Under the pieces are notes generated by a model. That model saw only the letters and a program-made list of their open reading frames with translations. It searched no databases and had not been told where the DNA came from. The position numbers and the translations under genes were made by a program. This document shows positions 47,704-55,847 of a DNA stretch of 57,871 nt, piece by piece. Positions within the stretch are counted from its first letter, which is position 1. Each line of letters begins with the position of its first letter. The DNA lies in the NCBI GenBank assembly GCA_032718475.1, contig JAUCBJ010001646.1, positions 1 to 57,871 on the forward strand. The letters run 5' to 3'. The stretch comes from Nemertoderma westbladi (Eukaryota > Xenacoelomorpha > Nemertodermatida > Nemertodermatidae).

Positions 47704-48244
47704 TGTTGTGGAGAATCTTCCTAGCCACTTCTTACTTGGAGAAAAACACTTCCTGTACGAGCCCACACTTTTTACAATGTAATAACAGTTTATTGTAATA
47801 TGATACACACAGTTATTAATTAAGAGACAATCACAGAATGCAAATATTAACGAGTGGGAGACACTCGTCAGAAATAGTGTTTCCACCACGGCTATTTCTC
47901 TATCCCCGCTCCGCTCTCTGGGGGGAAAGAGTCAACACTGGGGCCATAATGGAGAAACTACTTTATCTTATCAATTATCATCTCTGCCATTCCATGTGGC
48001 GCGGGCGGTGGCATTCTGTGATTGGCTCGCTCCTTCCTACATTACAAACCCATCACCATTAACCAATAATAACATCCCTAGTACTAGTTGGGAGATTGCC
48101 AAGATGCCCTTGCTTCGATTTCCTACTTATATTATATTGAATCTAAGGTCGTTATATTGAATGGGGCGAGCCTTAAGGTCCTTTACAACGTTTGAGAGAG
48201 GATAAAATTACTTTGTTATGTATGTAATCATTTCTTTCGTTACA
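47704..48244 (-). repeat. LTR (3' LTR on minus strand)
   Basis: On minus it begins TGTAACGAAAG and ends TTCTCCACAACA (TG...CA, 541 bp). A purine tract TTTGGGGGGAG lies just upstream (48246-48256). A poly-A signal AATAAA is at 47789-47794. It may be the 3' LTR of the BEL element at 49919-55561 or of a different, lost element. No second copy is in the window. Confidence 0.65.
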
Positions 48245-48245
48245 A

Positions 48246-48256
48246 ACTCCCCCCAA
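48246..48256 (-). promoter_or_regulatory. polypurine tract before the LTR
   Basis: TTTGGGGGGAG on minus, ending two bases before the LTR's TGTAACG. Confidence 0.55.
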
Positions 48257-48421
48257 AGTTAAGCTTGCTAAACTTTCAACAACAAAAAAAAACAAAGAAA
48301 TGATTTGTGCCAAAACTATAAAACCACCTTATGTTAAGATCAATTAAATTTAGCAATGATTATATTAGATATACCACACCACACTATTTATATTTTGTTT
48401 ATTCTGATGGCTTCCAGCCAG

Positions 48422-48748
48422 TCAACTATTCGCCAAATCATTCCCGGTACCGGAGTTCCAACATGGATGGTGGTAAACTTCCATGAACATTTCTTGGGGC
48501 CCATCTCGCCTACTGGTTTCATTTCGCTCACGCAAAATGATAAAAACTTTTACAAAATTCAACGACCAAAAGGCTAAAGGCTTGCAGCAGTAGGACAAAA
48601 CTCTGTCCAAAATAACAACTAAAAAAAAAAAAACTAAAATTAACAAAGGGATTAAGAAAAGAGCTGACAACTCATCGCTGTTATCACTATTGGTGTCATT
48701 TAAATTCCGTATGAGTCCGCTTTCATCAAGGTATCCTTGGCAACTTGG
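48422..48748 (-). CDS. one-TM ORF just upstream of the LTR, unknown
   Basis: A minus-strand frame following a TGA at 48749 reads through an acidic stretch (NDTNSDNSDEL), a single hydrophobic segment (ALFLIPLLILVFFFLVVIL), then CCKPLAF and a ~55-residue polar tail, to a stop at 48422. There is no start ATG of its own at the beginning. The layout of a TM plus tail beside a 3' LTR is where an envelope-like ORF would end in some LTR elements, but there is no sequence recognition to support that. It could equally be a chance ORF. Confidence 0.3.
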   Translation of the reverse strand, partial: PSCQGYLDESGLIRNLNDTNSDNSDELSALFLIPLLILVFFFLVVILDRVLSYCCKPLAFWSLNFVKVFIILRERNETSRRDGPQEMFMEVYHHPCWNSGTGNDLANS

Positions 48749-49211
48749 TCATACTCCCGCGTACCCGCTAGGCTCCACCATATATATCTGGGGACCGACG
48801 TCGGCCCCTACAGCCGCCAGGGTTATAGTCGTCAAACGGCCGTATACCCGAGTACAGGGAGCGAGGGTGTACGTATTCGCGAACTTCCAATGGAACGCGG
48901 ACTCCGTAGGATTCCCAGCAATCCGCCGTCTCATCCCGCGCGTAATCCACGAGCATTAAATAGTCTGTTAGTAACCCAGCGACCGAGGCACCAACACCTT
49001 CCTCTAGGTGGAACAGACGGGTTATCGACTGCACATCCGTTTCGTGGAGTTTCGATTGGATGAATTTCTCGACGGCCAGAATGACTCCATTGCTTCCCCG
49101 TAACGCCACGATGGTGCCGTCATTCACCACCGCTTTCTGAGCGTACTCCACTTGGAAAACTTTACCGTCCAGAGAGAACTGCGTCGCAGAAAGATCGTAA
49201 TCTGATCCCAT
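48749..49211 (-). pseudogene. proteasome subunit alpha type-3-like, decayed
   Basis: Starts MGSDYDLSATQFSLDGKVFQVEYAQKAV split as MGSDYDLSATQ and FQVEYAQKAV. This is the alpha-subunit signature of the 20S proteasome, with the type-3 look of YDLSA...FSPDGR...EKLxxSKL. Later blocks are GVGASVAGLLTD and YVHPRSLYSGIRPF. A stretch of about seven residues is missing before YVHP. The frame then shifts near 48830 to read VGADVGPQIYMVEPSGYAG, which matches the next block of the family, and ends at a TGA at 48749. The C-terminal half is absent. It is intronless over ~150 residues and diverged, so a processed or captured copy is likely. It would not make a working subunit. Confidence 0.75.
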
Positions 49212-49918
49212 TAACTCATATCATATCGTAATATAACTGGTACATAAAATCTTTACTTAATCAAAGTCTCTGACCTAATTTACAGTAATAAGTTAATGAC
49301 CTATTAATCTACAATTTATTATTATACACCACGTATCGGTACATTTAGTGATTAAATTAAATTTCTCGAAATATTTAAACTAATTTTAATTTATTTATGT
49401 TACTTTTTTTTACACACAAATATATATACTCATTCACAAACATAATATCCAGATCACGGATGGGAGACTTTAAGAGCCCGCTCCCCCCATGTTCCTAGGA
49501 CCTCCTGGTGCCCTGTTAATTTAACCGTTTAAAATCCCCAGGGACGTCTCCCTACTGTTTTGGGAAATTAAATAAGGTTCCTCCGCATTTCAACGGAGCC
49601 ATATGAATGGGTCTTATTCTCACCTGCCCATAATGGCATAGTTCTGTCTGTCGTTATTGACAAAACACTTAGTTTAATTAAATTAATCCATTCATTCATC
49701 ATACATTCATAATCATAAATTATTCAAATGTTATTAATATTATTTAATATCACCACTATTTATTATATTAATTTCGCATCACATCACTCAAACTCACATT
49801 CATTCTATTTTAATAATTATTTTATTTCAAAAAATATGAAATCGAGAAACATAATTTAAAAACTATTGATCTACATACTAAATCCTATACCCTCCCTCCC
49901 CCCTTATGTTACGAGATT
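49212..49918. other. AT-rich gap between the proteasome remnant and BEL pol
   Basis: Non-coding. Right after the BEL stop (minus sense) comes AAGGGGGGAGGGAGGG (about 49895-49880 region of the minus strand), a second purine tract that could prime plus-strand synthesis and mark an LTR start here. A GC-rich block with ATGGGGGGAGCGGG lies near 49480-49495. Confidence 0.45.
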
Positions 49919-52900
49919 TTAAATAGCTTGCTCAAGCAAGCAACATTTGTTTACTGGTCTTTTCACTGTCTTTTTACCACTGTTTACAGTTTTTAATTCG
50001 ACGGTCCGGACATGGCCGTCCGACCCTGCGAAAGTATTTATGACCCTCGCTAATTCCCAGTCGTATTTAGATAAAGTATCTTCTGTCACCAGTACGAGAT
50101 CGCCTGGTTTCAAGTCACGGCGTTCTGTGCGCCATTTTTGTCTAAAGTGGAGGGTTGGGAGATATTCCGAGATCCATTGTTTCCAGAATATTCGACTAAT
50201 CTCTTGGACAACCTTCCACCGCTTCCTGCTATACAAATCATTCTCGTCAAACAGATTTCGGTTTATTATCTGAACTGGTTTACCCATCATCAAGTGGTTG
50301 GGTGTAAGCACTTCGTAAGAAGAAGGATCGTCGGTTGTTGCGCTAAGTGGACGTGAGTTCATAACGTTTTCTGCCTCAGCAAAAACTGTACGCATTTCAT
50401 CTTCATCTATACATCTGTTTCTAGTCGAAACCTCAATAATACGTTTACAACTGCCTACCAGTCGTTCCCAAACGCCTGAAGAGTGGGGGGCATAAGGGGT
50501 ATGGAAGTGCCACTCAATCTCCTTGCTGTTTGCCATAGCTCTAACTTCCGATGATCTGACAGCCTGATATAACTTTTTTAATTCCTGGCTGGCACCAACG
50601 AAGTTTGTACCATTATCAGAACTTATTCTCTTTATGCCCCCGAACCTAGAACTAAATCGACGGAGCGCGTTTATGAATGCGCTAGCACTAGCATCTTTAA
50701 TTAACTCAAGGGCTAAAGCTCTTGTGGTATAACACACGAAGATGCCTCCCCATCTCTTCTCGTACCTCCTCCCTACTTTAACATTTATGGGACCAAACAA
50801 ATCTACGCCCGCATTGGTAAACGCTGGTTGGAATGCAGTTACTCGTCCAGGCGGTAGCGGCGACATTATTTGTTGAACTCGTTCTCTTTTAATACCCCGG
50901 CAAGTCACACATTTTGCCACATAACCTTTAATACGATGTCGCACTGCAGGTATCCAATATTTTTGACGTATTCGCGATATCGTAGCCTCCACACCACCAT
51001 GTAACACCGTACGATGTGCTCCCGCTATGATTTTACCAACTATAATAGAATCCTTAGGTATTATTATCGGACTTGTTGGCACTATTCCACTGGGCGCATT
51101 TAATAGACGCGATCCTAAACAAATTAAACCGTCCCTCATAATGGGACTGAATGTTCGTAGGTTACTGTCATGGCGTATTGTCTTTCCTGCCGTTAACAAG
51201 TTCACATCGGATTTGAAACCCTCTCTCTGGGCATGCCGCAATATTGCCCACTCTGCCCCCTTAATATCAATCAAAGGCTTTGTTGAACGATCCATACGGA
51301 AACGCACCAGTGCTCGTAGGTATGCTACGCGTTTGCAAGTTCGATACCAAGTGTCATCATAACGAAGGACTTGTTCAGTAGGGGTAACAACATCAGTTAA
51401 AGTGTTTACCACACCTTTCTTTAATTCAATCACATCAGGGGTATTGGAATTTGTGGGAAATGTTGGCCATTCGGCTTTGTTAGGTAAGAAAGGCGGACCA
51501 TGTTGCCATAAATTCTCGTCTTTCTTGAAACGAACTCCACTAACTCCTCTGGACAACATATCTGCCGGGTTTAACTCTGTAGGGCAGTAATGCCAACCAT
51601 CCAACTTAGTCGTTTCTTTAATTTCTGCTGCACGGTTGGCAACAAAGGTTTTAAACCTACGTGATTCATTTTGAATATAATGGATGACAGTTGTAGAATC
51701 CGTCCAATAATGAGCAGGTCCAGGAATTCGTAATGCGAGTTTAATTTGTCGTAGTATTCGAGTCCCTAAAAGTGCTGCCATAAGCTCCAAACGTGGTGTA
51801 CGAACTATTTTCAAAGGAGCAGCCCTCGCTTTACTATAAGCCAGTCTTGTATCTCGTCTTCCTTCAGTCTGGGCAAGGTATACAGCAGCGCCATAACCTT
51901 CATCTGAAGCGTCGCTAAACACATGTGCCTCAATCGCTGTCATAACTCCATCAGAGAAATATGGCCTGGGGATACTTACACGCTCCAGCTGTCGCAAACT
52001 ATTTATCCACGCCTCCCATCGGGCTTGGATATACTCTGGAAGGTGTTCTTCCCAACCTACCTGCAGAATGTAAACTTCTCTCAGAATCTGCCTACCAACC
52101 AGCGTAATGGGTGCGAGCAGGCCAAGTGGGTCATATATCCTCGCAATGAAGGATAAATAAGAACGTTTGGTATGTAAAATGGTGTCAGTAGGTTCCAAGA
52201 CATATTCAAAGGTATCAAGTGGCCGATTCCACAATATACCTAAAGCCCTGGATTCTCCACTGTCCGACATACTTTTAAGAATGGGTTCCCTAGACTCAAC
52301 AATGCCACTGGGAAGGTCGCGGTTTTCATTGCAACCTTTTGACAGATCCTCTGATCCAATTGGACTCACAATTTGATCAGACATAACCTTCATGAAGGTT
52401 TCAGAATTTGATATGAACTTATGTAATTTGAAACCACCCTTCTGAAGACAATCTCTCGCTCCTTTAGCCATAATTATAATTTCAGTTTCCGTATTCTTGG
52501 AAGCCATGCCATCATCGACATAAAAATCATTGGTAATCATGTCCCTCACCTCTGCCGTACAAGTATCGGCCTGATCAATGGGAACTTGTCTCATTGACAT
52601 TGTAGTGGTGCAAGATGAATCTTTAGCCCCAAACATGTGCACCAGCATTTTAAAAACAGTTACTGGTACCTTTTCATCAAGGTTGTCTTCCTCACACCAG
52701 AGGAAACGAAGGCTCTCTGTATCTTCTGGATACACCTTCACCTGGTGGAACATTGCTTCCACGTCACACGTGAAAGCAAAAATCCCACTCCTAAATCTCA
52801 ATAAAACATCAAGACCAGTATTGAAAATATTTGGCCCTTCAACTAAATAATCATTAAGACTATGGCCTAAATAGGTCGCTGCCGCATCATTAACCAGGCG

Positions 52901-55561
52901 TATCTTTCCCTTCCGCTCTTCCCATACTACATGTAGAGGAAGATAATAAGTTCTAGGAGTTTCTGGTGTTCCCACTGGAACCCTTACCGCCCATCCTTTA
53001 TCCAGATACTTTTCAATGACAGCCTGAATAGCTGCGTGTCGTCCTGGTATTTTATGAACCTTTTGCCTAAGTTTCCTTAATCGATTTTCTACCATCGTTC
53101 TATTGTTTATTAAAGGTTCCCCGGGATTTTTCCATAACATTTTAGTTTGATAATGACCATCGACAAAACGAATTGAATCTTTTATAGTCTGTAAAGCTCT
53201 ATTATCCTCTGGAGAGTTTGCCAAAGTTGAATCGTAAAGCCCCTCACAATCTTGGTTGAAAAGGGATTCCAGATCTCGTTCGGTTCCAACATAATGAACT
53301 GACCCAGTCTTTACTTTATGGTGACATAGCTCGCTGTCAGAATCCACATGATTCGTTACTGCAGCTGCATTGGCTCCTTCTTTTGGCAGGGTACATTTTG
53401 GCTGAATTATTGGATCCGTTTGAGTAACAGAATTTATAGGACCCATTACCACCCATCCAAATGGTGTTCGTTCTGCTTTGGGCATATCCAGCTCACTTCC
53501 CCATCTTTCCTCAAATACTCGGTGAGCTAATAAATTATCTACCCCAATTAGTACAGTAACTTTAGGGATATCTACAGGTGGATGTTCAAACAATATATTT
53601 TGTAAGTGCGAGTATCGTCGAACTTCTGTTTCATTAGGACTCGACCCAATAACTCCCAGATTTGGAATTACTGTTGCATTAGATACTTTCATCGAAAAAC
53701 TATTTCCTTTATGTACTGAGTTAAATTGACAGCTCACCATGGTGGCGGTTGTGTTCGTATGTTCATTTCTCAAAGTTGCTAAATCTAAATTATATTTTTC
53801 TCCCTTAAGATTTAATCTATCACTCACTTCCTTATCAATTAGGGTCAAGGTAGATCCAAGGTCTAAAAGGGCATATGTACTTACCCCTTTGTTACCCGAA
53901 CTGACATTGATGGGGACAATTTTTAAATAAACCTTTCCCAGATTTACAGTCATACAAATCCCAGAGTGAGCTGTCAAGTTATTTATTTTAGCCAGGGAAT
54001 TATCCACCTTGGAAATATTATCTACATTTTGAATTCTTTCCTGTTCGGGTTTAATACTAAAGGCATCCATTCTTTGCCTCTGATACCCTATGGGGCCACA
54101 ATCCTGGGCATTGTCTCTAAAATCACTAGACCCACTCCTGCGGTATCCAGCTGCTGGGGACCTAGATAGACTGCGATTTGGAGTCCACCTTCTAGAATTC
54201 CACCGGTTGAAACAATTTCGGCCAATATGTCCAGTGGAGAGGCAAAAACGGCACAATCTGTTCTCCCTTATGTAATCCCATTGCTCATTCTCTGGTGCAC
54301 TCCGCCACTGATCACACTCAACCGTCATATGAGAGTTATTGTTTGGATGAAGACGACATCGTGAGTTTGAATCACAAATATTCAAATGCGATCTCTGGTT
54401 AGAATGTTCCGTACGAGAATTCGATGGTGATTCTTCACTACTAAATGTGACTTGTCTTTTAATAGAAGGTTTAGCGGCATTACTAAAACCACCGGATGCT
54501 ACAAACACATTGGATTTCACAGAGTTTCCTTTTGATTCAAAAGCTCTCCTTGGAATATCTTCTCGGGATCTCCGATAATTTTCCTCCCTTTTGTCCACCG
54601 GTTTTACTCGATTAGTGCGAAAACGTTCCTCACTGTATATGGGGTCATTCATAATCTCAGCTTGATCTTCCAAAAATTGTGCAAGTTCAAACAACTGCGG
54701 TTCCCGGTTATACCTACTCCTAATTGTCGCTGCAGTTTTCCTCCATTTTCCCCTGGCCCAATAAGGGAGAACCTCTACTAGCTGTCGCATATTATTAAGT
54801 GAATTAAGTTCATGCGGCATGCTTAATTCAGTAAGGGCCACCAATGCTTTATTCACTTTATCAGAAAAATCTCTAAAATTATCTTTTGTTTTAATTTCGT
54901 TATTATCAACAAGTCTATCGATAGTAGCCTGGACAATCAAGCCCGGATTTCCATAACGCTTTTCTAAAGCGCTCCATGCTAAAGAAAATCCGTCCGTCAG
55001 CCCAGCATACTGTCGAACGACTTGATGCGCCTTACCTTTGGTATAAGCCAAAAGATAATTCATCTTTCTGACCATGGAAATATTTTTATTTAATATTTCC
55101 TCGGTGTAAAGATGCCGAAACTGTATATATTCTTCCGGCTCTTCACCGTCAAAGGTAAAGGGTTCTATATTTGGAAGCTCCAGTTTCATTTTAAGGGCTT
55201 CCACTACAGCGTCAATTTGATTATGGCTTGGTTCATTTAAACTGACTACCGGTACATAATTTGGCCTACCTCTACCACCATTATTTGAGTTATCCCCGGA
55301 TCCTTCTCCAGGATCCCCATTGCCTCCAGGTTGTCCGGCGTTTCCTACATAGACCCGCCTTTCATTTTCATCTATAACTCCAGCTCCAGGAGGTTCACTA
55401 ACCCTAGGCCCATTAGGCCTACATCCCCCCAAGGTTGGATATTTTAACCCTTCAAAACTTTGACCGGTAATAGGCCTACTTTTATTACTTACCGGTACAT
55501 TTAATGGTACTGGAAAGCCTACCGGTACCTGAAATTGAATTGAAATTGAATTTAATGACAT
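49919..55561 (-). CDS. gag-pol: BEL/Pao Gag-Pol polyprotein, intact
   Basis: First ATG at 55561 (MSLNSISIQFQV), 1,880 residues, uninterrupted; the frame is open slightly further upstream to a GTG at 55597. A DUF1759-type Gag region (PFTFDGEEPEEYIQF...AWSALEKRYGNP) spans about 130-215. A CCHC knuckle CRFCLSTGHIGRNC is at about 437-450. The aspartic protease reads ALLDLGSTLTLI at about 564-575, where the usual triplet after Asp is S/T-G. RT has YVDD at 1014-1017, RNase H is at about 1214-1335, and HHCC is at about 1516-1556. The integrase triad is D1587, D1649 and E1698, followed by a DUF5641-type C-terminus (about 1780-1850). Coding integrity argues for recent activity. Confidence 0.95.
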   Translation of the reverse strand: MSLNSISIQFQVPVGFPVPLNVPVSNKSRPITGQSFEGLKYPTLGGCRPNGPRVSEPPGAGVIDENERRVYVGNAGQPGGNGDPGEGSGDNSNNGGRGRPNYVPVVSLNEPSHNQIDAVVEALKMKLELPNIEPFTFDGEEPEEYIQFRHLYTEEILNKNISMVRKMNYLLAYTKGKAHQVVRQYAGLTDGFSLAWSALEKRYGNPGLIVQATIDRLVDNNEIKTKDNFRDFSDKVNKALVALTELSMPHELNSLNNMRQLVEVLPYWARGKWRKTAATIRSRYNREPQLFELAQFLEDQAEIMNDPIYSEERFRTNRVKPVDKREENYRRSREDIPRRAFESKGNSVKSNVFVASGGFSNAAKPSIKRQVTFSSEESPSNSRTEHSNQRSHLNICDSNSRCRLHPNNNSHMTVECDQWRSAPENEQWDYIRENRLCRFCLSTGHIGRNCFNRWNSRRWTPNRSLSRSPAAGYRRSGSSDFRDNAQDCGPIGYQRQRMDAFSIKPEQERIQNVDNISKVDNSLAKINNLTAHSGICMTVNLGKVYLKIVPINVSSGNKGVSTYALLDLGSTLTLIDKEVSDRLNLKGEKYNLDLATLRNEHTNTTATMVSCQFNSVHKGNSFSMKVSNATVIPNLGVIGSSPNETEVRRYSHLQNILFEHPPVDIPKVTVLIGVDNLLAHRVFEERWGSELDMPKAERTPFGWVVMGPINSVTQTDPIIQPKCTLPKEGANAAAVTNHVDSDSELCHHKVKTGSVHYVGTERDLESLFNQDCEGLYDSTLANSPEDNRALQTIKDSIRFVDGHYQTKMLWKNPGEPLINNRTMVENRLRKLRQKVHKIPGRHAAIQAVIEKYLDKGWAVRVPVGTPETPRTYYLPLHVVWEERKGKIRLVNDAAATYLGHSLNDYLVEGPNIFNTGLDVLLRFRSGIFAFTCDVEAMFHQVKVYPEDTESLRFLWCEEDNLDEKVPVTVFKMLVHMFGAKDSSCTTTMSMRQVPIDQADTCTAEVRDMITNDFYVDDGMASKNTETEIIIMAKGARDCLQKGGFKLHKFISNSETFMKVMSDQIVSPIGSEDLSKGCNENRDLPSGIVESREPILKSMSDSGESRALGILWNRPLDTFEYVLEPTDTILHTKRSYLSFIARIYDPLGLLAPITLVGRQILREVYILQVGWEEHLPEYIQARWEAWINSLRQLERVSIPRPYFSDGVMTAIEAHVFSDASDEGYGAAVYLAQTEGRRDTRLAYSKARAAPLKIVRTPRLELMAALLGTRILRQIKLALRIPGPAHYWTDSTTVIHYIQNESRRFKTFVANRAAEIKETTKLDGWHYCPTELNPADMLSRGVSGVRFKKDENLWQHGPPFLPNKAEWPTFPTNSNTPDVIELKKGVVNTLTDVVTPTEQVLRYDDTWYRTCKRVAYLRALVRFRMDRSTKPLIDIKGAEWAILRHAQREGFKSDVNLLTAGKTIRHDSNLRTFSPIMRDGLICLGSRLLNAPSGIVPTSPIIIPKDSIIVGKIIAGAHRTVLHGGVEATISRIRQKYWIPAVRHRIKGYVAKCVTCRGIKRERVQQIMSPLPPGRVTAFQPAFTNAGVDLFGPINVKVGRRYEKRWGGIFVCYTTRALALELIKDASASAFINALRRFSSRFGGIKRISSDNGTNFVGASQELKKLYQAVRSSEVRAMANSKEIEWHFHTPYAPHSSGVWERLVGSCKRIIEVSTRNRCIDEDEMRTVFAEAENVMNSRPLSATTDDPSSYEVLTPNHLMMGKPVQIINRNLFDENDLYSRKRWKVVQEISRIFWKQWISEYLPTLHFRQKWRTERRDLKPGDLVLVTEDTLSKYDWELARVINTFAGSDGHVRTVELKTVNSGKKTVKRPVNKCCLLEQAI

Positions 55562-55597
55562 GACATTATAGATAAACAAATAATAAACGGTTAACAC

Positions 55598-55847
55598 GGA
55601 TTAAACAAACGTGACATCGTCACTAAAAGTAAAATAAGCACCCAGCCATTTAACACCACTGGGGCTGCACACAGTGAACTGTACATTATATGTGCAATAT
55701 GCAATGCACAAAAAAGTGTTTAAAATTTAATTTAAAATAATTACGTACATAGTCATTATGGGTATATAATTAAAACCAAAAGTAAAATATTAAGTTAATG
55801 CTAGTTATTGCTAGGTATCTATGGAGTATTATGAGTTCCATAGTGTA
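55598..55847. other. 5' leader of the BEL element or LINE 3' UTR; no gene
   Basis: About 250 bp between the BEL ORF start and the stop of the neighbouring LINE. No LTR matching 47704-48244 is present here, so the 5' LTR is either truncated by the LINE insertion or beyond the window. Confidence 0.45.
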
